Positions 1-7,273 of a stretch of DNA of 64,000 nt are shown one piece after another. The notes beneath the pieces were generated by a model that saw only the letters and a list, made by a program, of their open reading frames with translations, was not told the DNA's origin and did not search any database. The first letter of the stretch is position 1; the number at the start of each line of letters is the position of its first letter. The translations under genes and the position numbers were made by a program. The stretch covers positions 1 through 64,000 of the forward strand of contig NZ_JADKQA010000007.1 in the NCBI RefSeq assembly GCF_015351765.1. Direction: 5' to 3'. Source of the stretch: Clostridium vitabionis. GTDB lineage: Bacteria; Bacillota; Clostridia; Lachnospirales; Lachnospiraceae.

Positions 1-74
1 AATGCTGCACTTGGCTGAATCACACAGGCATCATACAGAGAAGTGGCCTTAGTTTAATCAATTTTGCGACTCGG

Positions 75-1265
75 ATGCCGGATCCTGATGAAAATGCTAC
101 TCCCCAGGAGAAGTTAAGGTATTATCGAATGGTCAGTGGTCTTAGTTATGAAGAGCTGGGATCACGTCTTGGAATGACATCTTTCGGAATTATTAATTTG
201 GAATCCGGTTTTAATGACATCCAGTATGAGGATGCTCATAAGCTTGGAGAAGCTTTAAGCGTCGATCCAAAGGAGTTCCTGGATGAGTATTCGAATTTCT
301 GCGGACCGGGATATGGAAAGCGTATAGCATCTATACGACATGCCATGGGACTTACGCAAGAGCAGTTAGCAGATAAGATGGGAGTTCTGCGATCTACAGT
401 GAGTATCTGGGAATCTGAATTTGATAATCATCATCCTGCAAGGGAAATGTATGAACTGCTCAAGCAATATGCATCAGAGCATGGAATCGATATTATACAG
501 CAGGTTGAGAACCAGGAAAAATATGTAGACGAGTACGAGAGATTCGTCGCACAGGATTGGGGAAAGAAGCTTCGACGGATCCGCCTGTGTTATGGTATGA
601 TTCCGTCAGATTTTGCTACGATTCTTGGATGTGAGGAACAGACCCTTACACATTGGGAACTTGAATGCTCAAAGCCGCTGAGAAGATACTTCGGGACAAT
701 CAAAAAACTGGCAGCAGATAAAAAAATCAATCTGGATAGCCTGAATAAAAATCCTGATCGATATACAAGTGACTTTGAGAATTTCATCGCCAGAGATTGC
801 GGAAGAAAGATGAAGAGTATCCGCATGGCGTATGATATGACGCAGAGAGAATTCAGCCGGTTGATCGGATGCTGTGATGTGGCTGTATCTAAATGGGAGA
901 ATGGCTTGTGTACACCGGAACTTAAGTATTTCCGAACAATAGAGATGCTGGCAAGAAGGAAAAAGCTTACTATCCGTAAGTTAAATGAGAATCCGGATCT
1001 ATGCGAAGATAACTTTGAAATCTTCTGCAGCTCAGCATATTGGAATATAATAATGATGCTCAGAAAAGAACTTGGACTCAGCCAAAAGGCTCTGGCCGAA
1101 GCTCTGTCAGTAAGTGTCAGTATCATAGGTTATTGGGAACACAAAAAAGTCATACCCGGAAGGGCATCTTACATAGCCTTAAAGACTTATGCTCTTCAGA
1201 AAGGAGTGGATATAGATGACGCAGCAAGAAAAAATCAAATATCTGATACAAGTACTTCAGAATGA
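75..1265 (+). CDS. Protein with five tandem XRE-type helix-turn-helix domains
   Basis: Five consecutive Cro/C1-type helix-turn-helix units fill the 396 residues (about 12-70, 80-140, 160-225, 240-305 and 325-385). Each has an LTQEQLA-like helix followed by a W-E turn such as VSKWENG. The units are joined by similar linkers containing an NPD motif. Most XRE proteins carry one such domain, so a five-fold array is unusual and would fit a DNA-binding scaffold. The ATG at 75 has no recognisable ribosome site and the frame is open to the left edge, so the true start may lie outside the window and further repeats may exist. It overlaps the macrodomain gene by 50 bp, which suggests co-expression. The target is unknown. 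Confidence 0.75.
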   Translation: MPDPDENATPQEKLRYYRMVSGLSYEELGSRLGMTSFGIINLESGFNDIQYEDAHKLGEALSVDPKEFLDEYSNFCGPGYGKRIASIRHAMGLTQEQLADKMGVLRSTVSIWESEFDNHHPAREMYELLKQYASEHGIDIIQQVENQEKYVDEYERFVAQDWGKKLRRIRLCYGMIPSDFATILGCEEQTLTHWELECSKPLRRYFGTIKKLAADKKINLDSLNKNPDRYTSDFENFIARDCGRKMKSIRMAYDMTQREFSRLIGCCDVAVSKWENGLCTPELKYFRTIEMLARRKKLTIRKLNENPDLCEDNFEIFCSSAYWNIIMMLRKELGLSQKALAEALSVSVSIIGYWEHKKVIPGRASYIALKTYALQKGVDIDDAARKNQISDTSTSE

Positions 1266-2034
1266 AATGCCGGAGTATGCCAAGTACAGTATCCCGGAGG
1301 ATGCGGCATCAAGATGGGAATTACTGAGAGCATTATTTAATGTAAGACCACCATACCCGGCATCTGAGGAGTTCCTTAAGATTCAGGATGAAGTTCTTAC
1401 ACAGATTGCGAAGGATAAAGGAATCACAAGGATTGAGACCCTACAACCTTCAAGAATAGATTCCAGGCTCTACGTATGGCAGGGAGACATTACAACTATT
1501 GAGGTAGATGCGGCGGTTAACGCTGCCAATAACCAAATGGAAGGCTGTTGGAAAATTGGACACACCTGCGTGGATAACAACTTTCACAGCTTCGCGGGTG
1601 TTCAAATGCGCTGTGAGTGTCATCGCCAGATGGAGGAACTGCGTAAACTACATGGACCGGACTATGTACAGCCGACAGCTGTTCCGATGATTACACCGGG
1701 ATATAATCTGCCTGCTAAGAACGTCATTCACATTGTAGGACCAATTGTATATCCATTCCTGACACAGGAGCATCAAGATCAGTTGGCCGAGTGTTACAGA
1801 GCAAGTCTTCAGATGGCATCAGATAATCAATGTGAGTCGATTGCCTTTTGCTGCATCTCCACCGGTGTATTCATGTTCCCTCAGGACAAGGCCTGCGAGA
1901 TAGCTGTTAAGACGGTAAGAGGGTGGCTGGATCAGCACCCGGATACGACAGTAAAGAAGGTCGTTTTTAATGTTTATAAAGACGAGGATCTGCGGCTGTA
2001 TGATGCTCGACTGAATAAGAAAATCAGAATCTGA
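1216..2034 (+). CDS. Zinc-type macrodomain protein-ADP-ribose hydrolase
   Basis: A 272-aa protein with a macrodomain from about residue 75: VWQGDITTIEVDAAVNAAN is the ADP-ribose-binding start, followed by a GCWKIGHTCVDN segment with extra Cys/His and the GPIVYP and STGVFMFP loops. This matches the zinc-containing macrodomains of Firmicutes and fungi, which remove ADP-ribose from proteins, and the N-terminal helical extension (1-70) is typical of them. In several Firmicutes such enzymes sit with a sirtuin ADP-ribosyltransferase and lipoate genes; none is present here. The start overlaps the five-HTH gene, so translation is probably coupled. The target protein is unknown. Confidence 0.85.
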   Translation: MTQQEKIKYLIQVLQNEMPEYAKYSIPEDAASRWELLRALFNVRPPYPASEEFLKIQDEVLTQIAKDKGITRIETLQPSRIDSRLYVWQGDITTIEVDAAVNAANNQMEGCWKIGHTCVDNNFHSFAGVQMRCECHRQMEELRKLHGPDYVQPTAVPMITPGYNLPAKNVIHIVGPIVYPFLTQEHQDQLAECYRASLQMASDNQCESIAFCCISTGVFMFPQDKACEIAVKTVRGWLDQHPDTTVKKVVFNVYKDEDLRLYDARLNKKIRI

Positions 2035-2087
2035 TAACGTGCAATAGGACAGAGGATATAAGCTGATCCCTGCCCTATTTTTTGTCT

Positions 2088-2110
2088 TTGAAGTCGGAAA
2101 TGCTGACATT
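2088..2110 (+). promoter_or_regulatory. Operator-like repeat 1 overlapping the -35 box
   Basis: First of two near-identical 23-bp repeats (the second is at 2136-2158). The core is an imperfect palindrome, GTCGG-N5-CTGAC. It covers the -35 hexamer of the promoter before the XRE gene at 2168, as expected for an autoregulatory operator. Confidence 0.55.
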
Positions 2111-2131
2111 GCTATTTTGCTGTGATATACT
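2103..2131 (+). promoter_or_regulatory. Sigma-70-type promoter of the XRE gene
   Basis: The -35 box is CTGACA (2103-2108) and the -10 box is TATACT (2126-2131), with a 17-bp spacer. Repeat operators flank it on both sides. Confidence 0.6.
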
Positions 2132-2135
2132 AAGA

Positions 2136-2158
2136 TTGAAGTCAGAAATACTGCCATG
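2136..2158 (+). promoter_or_regulatory. Operator-like repeat 2 just downstream of the start site
   Basis: Second copy of the 23-bp repeat, core GTCAG-N5-CTGCC, 48 bp after the first. It lies between the -10 box and the ribosome site of the XRE gene, so a bound repressor would block the start of transcription. Confidence 0.55.
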
Positions 2159-2167
2159 GAGGAGATT

Positions 2168-2500
2168 ATGGATCAGTTGATCGGATCAAGATTGCGGGAA
2201 GCGCGAAAAAATGCAGGGATGTTCCAGGCTGATGCAGCAGAAAAGATGGAGATGTCAAGACCAACTCTCAGCGCCATTGAGTCCGGGAAACGAACGGTGA
2301 CCGCAGAGGAAATCATTCGTTTTGCGGAACTGTATCATGTGACATCCGAATATCTGTTGTATGGGATGGAAGAATCGAATCCACAGGTGCAGCGTCTCAT
2401 GTCTTATTCCAGAATGTTTGCAGAACTTACTACAGACGAGCAGAAGCAGATAGTAAGCATGATGAAAAATATGAAAGACCAGAGATCATCGGATGACTGA
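2168..2500 (+). CDS. XRE-family transcriptional repressor
   Basis: A single-domain helix-turn-helix protein of 110 residues; the HTH lies at about 5-60 (SRLREARKNAG...SRPTLSAIESGKR). The start at 2168 is preferred over 2156 because GGAGGAG (2158-2164) sits just before it. Paired repeats around its promoter point to negative autoregulation. The acidic helical C-terminus may dimerise. Its context, next to a macrodomain protein and small membrane proteins, does not reveal a wider role. Confidence 0.8.
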   Translation: MDQLIGSRLREARKNAGMFQADAAEKMEMSRPTLSAIESGKRTVTAEEIIRFAELYHVTSEYLLYGMEESNPQVQRLMSYSRMFAELTTDEQKQIVSMMKNMKDQRSSDD

Positions 2501-2528
2501 ATCTGAGTGAACGAAAGGAGGCAAGCGA

Positions 2529-2822
2529 ATGTTTCTGTTAAAGATAATTGGGAAGCTTCTCCTGATCCCAGTACTGATTGTACTTTTTATTCTGAGTATT
2601 GCGGTTGCTGTTATCGGCGGAATCTACGGAGTGATCCATGGATTGTTCTGGGCGCTGATGATCTTTGCCGTGATTTTAGCTGCACTCTTCGGAATGTGGC
2701 CGCAGGCTATTGCGTTTGCCATCTTCATGGGACTGAGCCTGGTCGTGGTCCTAGCGCTTAAAGGTCTGACGGCTCTTCTTGGAGGAGCAATTGGAACGGT
2801 GGCCGCACTATTAACTGCATGA
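2529..2822 (+). CDS. Small integral membrane protein
   Basis: A very hydrophobic 97-residue protein with roughly three or four membrane segments (about 5-30, 33-50, 52-72 and 75-95) and no soluble domain. AAAGGAGG lies 8 bp before the ATG. It follows the XRE gene by 28 bp and is probably co-transcribed. I do not recognise the family; the residue pattern (Gly/Ala/Leu/Ile-rich, no conserved polar residues) gives no functional hint. Confidence 0.65.
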   Translation: MFLLKIIGKLLLIPVLIVLFILSIAVAVIGGIYGVIHGLFWALMIFAVILAALFGMWPQAIAFAIFMGLSLVVVLALKGLTALLGGAIGTVAALLTA

Positions 2823-2885
2823 AAAGCTGGCTTCTTTGTTCTGCATCCGGCTATCAGTTGTTCCCCGGAATAATGACAAATATAA

Positions 2886-2914
2886 TTGACAAAAAGTAAC
2901 ATGCGTGCTATCTT
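2886..2914 (+). promoter_or_regulatory. Strong sigma-70 promoter
   Basis: TTGACA (2886-2891), 17-bp spacer, TATCTT (2909-2914). It lies upstream of the membrane protein/XRE pair at 2986-3719. Confidence 0.65.
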
Positions 2915-2938
2915 GTAAGTGTAAGGTATATTTTACAA
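2914..2938 (+). promoter_or_regulatory. Inverted-repeat operator (TTGTAA/TTACAA)
   Basis: TTGTAA (2914-2919) and TTACAA (2933-2938) form an inverted repeat directly after the -10 box. It is a likely site for the small XRE regulator encoded at 3528. Confidence 0.45.
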
Positions 2939-2985
2939 TATGTAATTGATATCAAACTTAAGCTTTTTACAGGAGGCAACATATT

Positions 2986-3507
2986 ATGGACAGTTATTCT
3001 ATAGGAATGATAATCGGCTTTTTGGCTGCACTTCTCATTGTTTTCCTTATTGCGACTCGTGACAGAAAGAAGAAACAAAGCCCTAGGTATGATGAGCGTC
3101 AGGAATCAATCCGTGGTTACGGGTATAAATATGCTTATCTGACGTTCGGACTTCTGTCAATCCTTTACATCATTTTATCAGCAGGAACAGAGATTAATAT
3201 CAGCCCTCAGCTTGTGATGACGACGGTGTTATTAATTTCAGGGCTTGTGCTGGCAGGTTACACAATATTTCATGATTCTTACTGGGGTACGAAGCAGAAG
3301 AAATCAGCGGTGTCTATAATATGCTGGATCATCCTTCTCGTTGTTTTTCTTCTGCAGTCGATTGATAAAATATCGCACGGCCAGGTCATCTCAAACGGCT
3401 ATGTCACATTTGTTGGCGGCCTGCCGATTGTGATAGCAGGTTTCTTTATAGTCTTTTTCATCATGCTCATTGCAAAACAGTTTATCGATAGTAAATGCAG
3501 AGAATGA
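2986..3507 (+). CDS. Multi-pass membrane protein of a regulator pair
   Basis: A 173-residue protein with about five membrane helices (roughly 4-24, 47-66, 75-95, 108-126 and 140-163). A cytoplasmic stretch after helix 1 carries KKKQSPRYDERQE, a DERQ signature seen in Firmicutes membrane proteins encoded beside small YozG-like XRE regulators. AGGAGG precedes the ATG. The gene is driven by the 2886 promoter and is followed immediately by the XRE gene. The biochemical role is not known. Confidence 0.7.
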   Translation: MDSYSIGMIIGFLAALLIVFLIATRDRKKKQSPRYDERQESIRGYGYKYAYLTFGLLSILYIILSAGTEINISPQLVMTTVLLISGLVLAGYTIFHDSYWGTKQKKSAVSIICWIILLVVFLLQSIDKISHGQVISNGYVTFVGGLPIVIAGFFIVFFIMLIAKQFIDSKCRE

Positions 3508-3527
3508 GCAGGATAAGGGGTGCTGTT

Positions 3528-3719
3528 ATGAAAAACCTGAGACTAAAATCGGCGAGAGCGGCTAAGGATTTGTCACAGCAGGAGCTGGCAGATATCTGCG
3601 GTGTTTCCCGTCAGACAATAAATGCAATCGAAAAAGGTGATTACAATCCGACAATAAAGCTCTGTATTGCTATATGTCATGCACTGGATAAGACCCTTGA
3701 TGACCTCTTCTGGGAGTAA
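3528..3719 (+). CDS. Small XRE regulator (YozG-like)
   Basis: A 63-residue protein that is almost entirely helix-turn-helix: LSQQELADICGVSRQTINAIEKGDYNPT followed by a DLFWE-like end, the classic form of minimal XRE regulators paired with membrane proteins. The ATG at 3528 is chosen because the longer reading frame starts inside the upstream gene without a ribosome site. It probably binds the TTGTAA/TTACAA repeat after the shared promoter. Confidence 0.75.
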   Translation: MKNLRLKSARAAKDLSQQELADICGVSRQTINAIEKGDYNPTIKLCIAICHALDKTLDDLFWE

Positions 3720-3847
3720 AAGAATTGAATACCGTCGTATATATGCTCCGAGCCAAGCAGCTGGGGTTGTCTGTCCATGCGAAGCCTGACCAGAAGGAGG
3801 GCTTTGTGATTGACATGATATTTGAAACGACTTCACACAACGTAAAG

Positions 3848-3877
3848 CCGGTCACATAAGTGGCCGGTTATTTTTTT
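3848..3877 (+). terminator. Intrinsic terminator
   Basis: CCGGTCAC (3848-3855), loop ATAA, GTGGCCGG (3860-3867) with one G-U pair, then seven T. It ends the membrane protein/XRE unit and separates it from the ICE. Confidence 0.75.
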
Positions 3878-3938
3878 ACCATTCTTTCCCCGGATCCGGG
3901 GCATTTTCCATAGAAAGATCTTTTAAAAAATAAAAAAA

Positions 3939-3975
3939 GTTTCCGCGACCTGAGCGCCACCCGTCCACATCAAGT
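3939..3975 (+). promoter_or_regulatory. Shared ICE promoter-like element, copy A
   Basis: GTTTC (3939-3943), exactly 18 bp, then CGTCCACATCAAGT (3962-3975), preceded by an A-run. The same layout recurs at 62699-62735 and, inverted, at 40029-40061. GTTTC/CGTC with this spacing resembles promoters of alternative (ECF-like) sigma factors. This copy faces the conjugation operon. The remainder of 3878-4457 holds no convincing gene. Confidence 0.5.
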
Positions 3976-4310
3976 TAGTGAGAAGCGATACTGCTTCCCG
4001 CTGATCTTTGATAACTGAACAGTTCAGCACTCAGAAGTTCCGCACAGGAAGAGCGACATGCATTCCGCCGCCATGATCCGGATTGTTCCGGGGAGCGATA
4101 AACGGAGATGTGAAACGGATCAGCGGATCCGATCGCGATGATGGTCTCGTGATGAGAGGAGATTAACCTGTGCAGCATAATGATACTTCCGTAATTCGCG
4201 GCCCGGTCGGAAAGAAGGCGGGGAGGGGTAACGCCCTATGTTCTGAGTGTTCCCGATCCGTCCGGGGTGCGAGCGGCAAATAGGACAGAACAACGCATGA
4301 AGTTTACACA

Positions 4311-4372
4311 TTAACAGTGAAAACTATGTGGCGGAATCATCAAAAGGTTCCGCCATATCCTTTTGCTGTTAA
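4311..4372 (+). other. Large hairpin in the conjugation operon leader
   Basis: Nested inverted repeats: the outer stem is TTAACAG (4311-4317) with CTGTTAA (4366-4372), and the inner stem is TGGCGGAA (4329-4336) with TTCCGCCA (4348-4355) around an 11-nt loop. No T-run follows, so it is not a simple terminator. It may control the operon leader or be a protein-binding site. Confidence 0.45.
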
Positions 4373-4457
4373 AGCAAAAATCCGGATGGCCTTTGTCCAC
4401 ACCACTGGCCGGAAGGAAATAACTGCAGACAAGGAATTTAGAAAGCGGGTATGGGAA

Positions 4458-4607
4458 ATGAAATACATCGTTGGAATTTTAGCGGCTGTCTTTGTCTTCA
4501 ACGCATTTATCCTGTGGGCGATGTGCGCTGCCGGGAAAAAAGAAGACATCTGGATGGAAGAAAAACTGAGGGAGATGGAGAAAAAGGATGGAAAAGAAGC
4601 AGAATAA
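4458..4607 (+). CDS. Small single-pass membrane protein, DUF3789-like
   Basis: A 49-residue protein with one N-terminal membrane helix (about 3-22) followed by a charged, helical cytoplasmic tail. The ATG at 4458 is preferred over the longer frame starting at 4317, whose first part lies inside a hairpin. Short proteins of this kind often open the tra operon of clostridial ICEs. The stop overlaps the next gene, indicating coupling. The role is unknown. Confidence 0.5.
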   Translation: MKYIVGILAAVFVFNAFILWAMCAAGKKEDIWMEEKLREMEKKDGKEAE

Positions 4608-4839
4608 TCCTTCCGTGAGATATGCGGAGGACAAGCCGAAAGACTGCCGCTACTGTTACTGGTGGGGCAGCCTGAGTGGCGGATGTGAGCTGGGAGAGAA
4701 GAACTGTTATTACATTCTTCCCCCTGAGAAACACAAAAAGAAGAGCAGGTGCGACGGATGTTCCTATGGACGTGTGAACCCCTGCATTGGCTATTGCATG
4801 AAAGAGATCATGCACGGCAATAAGGAGGCCGGTAAATGA
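4588..4839 (+). CDS. Small cysteine-rich ICE protein
   Basis: An 83-residue protein with about nine cysteines, including CRYCYWWG, CDGCSYG and CIGYC, which suggests bound metal ions. It overlaps its neighbours on both sides (20 bp and 4 bp), so it belongs to a tightly packed operon. I do not recognise a named family; proteins like it recur beside DUF6017 genes in Lachnospiraceae ICEs. The function is unknown. Confidence 0.6.
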   Translation: MEKKQNNPSVRYAEDKPKDCRYCYWWGSLSGGCELGEKNCYYILPPEKHKKKSRCDGCSYGRVNPCIGYCMKEIMHGNKEAGK

Positions 4840-5033
4840 GCAGGGAGGATGATTGCCTTGCCGTTTACCGGTTTTTGATGTGCCAGACGCCTGGCGGCAG
4901 GGAGCTGAAGGACGATGCATTCTGCTACGGATGCCAGAATCACAGGCCTGACTGGAAGTACAGGTACTGTGTTCAGATAGAATGCCCTCACATGAAGGGC
5001 ATGACAACATTCCGGGATAAATATTTGGAGTAA
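4836..5033 (+). CDS. Small cysteine-rich ICE protein 2
   Basis: A 65-residue protein with cysteine pairs (FCYGCQNH, YCVQIECPH) that look like a zinc-binding module. It starts in an ATGA overlap with the preceding Cys-rich gene and was probably born from or works with it. No named function can be assigned. Confidence 0.6.
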   Translation: MSREDDCLAVYRFLMCQTPGGRELKDDAFCYGCQNHRPDWKYRYCVQIECPHMKGMTTFRDKYLE

Positions 5034-5047
5034 GGAGGGCTGAGGTA

Positions 5048-5098
5048 ATGAAGACACAGTACAGAGCAATAATAGCGGCAGGCGGTGAAAGGAGGTGA
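5048..5098 (+). CDS. Possible 16-residue leader peptide
   Basis: ATG at 5048 encodes 16 residues ending in ERR and stops on the ribosome site (AAAGGAGGTGA) of the next gene. Such mini-cistrons often couple translation to the downstream gene. Support is positional only. Confidence 0.3.
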   Translation: MKTQYRAIIAAGGERR

Positions 5099-5104
5099 TG
5101 CATA

Positions 5105-5965
5105 TTGGCTGTATTCCGCGTTGAGAAGAACAGAAATTATACGGTCATGTCGAATGTTCACCTGAGAGATCAGAACTTATCGCTGAAGGCAAAGGGACTC
5201 CTGTCATTGCTGCTGAGCCTTCCGGATGACTGGCATTACAGCATCCGGGGCCTGGCGAAGATATCAAAGGAAAGTCCGGACGGCATCAGTTCCGGATTAA
5301 AAGAGCTGGAAGCGGCAGGATATCTGACCAGAAGGCAGCTTCGTGGCGAGCGGGGGCGCATGGGCGAGACCGAATATACCATTTACGAGGAACCGAGAGC
5401 TCCGTGTCAGGATTCACCGTGTACGGAAAATCCGGTCACGGTAAAACCGTATACGGCTTCTCCGTGTACGGACGGACCGTGTTCGGAAAGTCCTGTACAA
5501 ATAAATACTGAGAAAGCAAATACAGACAGATCAAATACGAATAAGAATAAGTATCCATTCCATTCTTATCAGGAAGCGGCGCAAGAAACCGCCGATGAGA
5601 TGGGAAAGGAAAGAAAGGCATACAGAGATCTGATCAGGGAGAATATCTCCTACGACGCTCTGATCACGGATGGACTCCGCAAGGAGGACATTGATGAGAT
5701 CGTGGAGATCCTGGTCGACACCGTATGTTCAACGAAGCCCTTCCTCGTGGTGGGCGGTGATAAGAAACCGGCGCAGGTGGTGAAATCACAGCTTTTGAAG
5801 CTGGACTGCGAGCATATCCGCTTTGTCATGGCCTGCATGAAGGAGAATACGACAAAGATCCGGAACATCCGGCAGTACCTTCTGACCACGCTCTACAATG
5901 CACCGGTGACAATCAGCAATTACTACGGGGCTCTCGTCAACCATGATCTGTATGGAGGCAATTAA
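5105..5965 (+). CDS. Winged-helix replication-initiator-like protein with DUF6017 domain
   Basis: A 286-residue protein. The N-terminal winged helix (about 1-90) carries the YTVMSNVHLRDQNLSLKAKGLL motif of RepA_N/DnaD-like initiators. A low-complexity linker follows (about 100-150, repeated CT-E-P), then a C-terminal DUF6017 domain (about 155-280) with a YLLTTLYNAP ending. The start codon is TTG, six bases after AGGAGG. In ICEs this family probably helps replicate the excised circle or regulates the element; direct evidence in the sequence is limited to the fold signature. It sits just upstream of pcfB and virD4. Confidence 0.75.
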   Translation: MAVFRVEKNRNYTVMSNVHLRDQNLSLKAKGLLSLLLSLPDDWHYSIRGLAKISKESPDGISSGLKELEAAGYLTRRQLRGERGRMGETEYTIYEEPRAPCQDSPCTENPVTVKPYTASPCTDGPCSESPVQINTEKANTDRSNTNKNKYPFHSYQEAAQETADEMGKERKAYRDLIRENISYDALITDGLRKEDIDEIVEILVDTVCSTKPFLVVGGDKKPAQVVKSQLLKLDCEHIRFVMACMKENTTKIRNIRQYLLTTLYNAPVTISNYYGALVNHDLYGGN

Positions 5966-6031
5966 CCAAAGCAGGGAAAACGGCATCAGCTGCGCTCCCT
6001 GCTTTCTTTGGCTTAGGGAAGGAGGGATGCG

Positions 6032-6535
6032 ATGCAGGACGAGGTCAATGAAAAAACGGTTGTTCTGGTCATCAATACCGGCAAGAAAGGACTTCATCTG
6101 ACGGCGTCCATGCTGAGAGCTGCCATACGGAAGTATCTGCAGCATCTGGAAAAACAGAAGCAGATCGCAGAGAAAAATGCGGAGCGTCTGCCGGAAGGCC
6201 GACAGACCATGAAAGATCTGATGCGGCATAACGCCAGACTCACCAATATCGAGGTGACGGACCGCAATATCAGGGATTTTGAGAAGACGGCCAGAAAGTA
6301 CAACATCGATTTTGCGCTGAAAAAGGATAAGGCCGCAGAGAAACCGAGGTATCTGGTCTTCTTTAAAGCCAGGGATGTGGATGTCATGACGGCTGCCTTT
6401 AAGGAATATTCCGCAAGGACAGTCCTGAAGCAGAAGAAACCTTCGGTGATGAAGAAATTGTATCTGTACCGGCAGAAGGTCAATCAGAGACAGAGAGAAA
6501 AGACCAGGGAACGGGATCGGGGGCAGGAACGATGA
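6032..6535 (+). CDS. pcfB: PcfB family protein (DUF3801), conjugation accessory
   Basis: A 167-residue soluble, basic protein with the family pattern KTVVLVINTGKKGLHLT near the start, then a helical domain and a highly charged Arg-rich tail. PcfB proteins interact with the relaxosome and the coupling protein in enterococcal pCF10-type transfer. GGAGGG precedes the ATG. The stop overlaps the virD4 start (ATGA), as expected for partners. Confidence 0.8.
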   Translation: MQDEVNEKTVVLVINTGKKGLHLTASMLRAAIRKYLQHLEKQKQIAEKNAERLPEGRQTMKDLMRHNARLTNIEVTDRNIRDFEKTARKYNIDFALKKDKAAEKPRYLVFFKARDVDVMTAAFKEYSARTVLKQKKPSVMKKLYLYRQKVNQRQREKTRERDRGQER

Positions 6536-7273
6536 AAGGAGACAAAAAGAAACACCTGATTATGTGCCTGCCCTACATCTTTGTCTGGTATCTGGCCGAT
6601 AAGATCGGCTGGCTCTTCCGGATTGCAGAGGGTGACAGGGCCGGGGAAAAGATGGTTTATGCATTTCTGCACTTCGGCGAGGCGTTCGTCGGGAAGCTTC
6701 CGAGCTTTCATCCGCTGGATGTGCTGGCAGGCATTACAGGGGCGCTGATTGTGCGGGGGATTGTCTGTTACCGCAGCAAAAATGCAAAGAAGTACCGGCA
6801 GGGTATGGAATACGGTTCTGCCCGATGGGGAAATGCGGCGGATATTAAGCCGTTTATGGATCCGGATCCGGAAAACAACATCATCCTGACCCAGACGGAG
6901 AGCCTGACCATGAGCAGTCGGCCGAAGAACCCTAAGTACGCGAGAAACAAGAATATTGTAGTGATCGGCGGCTCGGGATCGGGCAAGACGAGGTTCTTCG
7001 TCAAGCCCAACCTCATGCAGTGTTACAGCAGGGATTACCCGGTCAGCTTTGTGGTCACGGATCCCAAGGGAACGCTTCTGGTTGAGACGGGAAGGATGCT
7101 GGAGCATGCCGGCTACGAGATCCGTTCGCTGAATACGATTAATTTCAAAAAGTCCAGTCATTATAACCCGTTCATGTACATCCGCTCCGAGAAGGACATC
7201 CTGAAGCTGGTAAACACCATCATCGCCAATACCAAAGGCGAGGGAGACAAGTCCGGCGAAGATTTCTGGGTGA
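6532..7273 (+). CDS. VirD4/TraG-type coupling protein, exon 1
   Basis: First 247 codons plus one base of the type IV coupling protein, the membrane ATPase that brings the relaxase-DNA complex to the transfer channel. Two membrane helices (about 8-28 and 60-80) are followed by a Walker A motif GGSGSGKT (146-153). The reading frame is cut after ...EDFWV by a group II intron starting at 7274. Joining base 7273 to 10016 recreates an AAG lysine codon and the family sequence FWVKAEKLYYQAL. The spliced protein is 597 residues, normal for the family. Without splicing, the product would be truncated and inactive. Confidence 0.9.

Noticed and set aside
3743-3859. A 38-codon frame after the small XRE gene
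   Set aside because: It has no ribosome site, runs into the terminator stem and matches nothing I recognise; it could be a remnant but is not supported.
4120-4457. Frames on both strands in the 3.9-4.45 kb leader
   Set aside because: None has a ribosome site or recognisable composition; the stretch is better explained as regulatory DNA with a hairpin.
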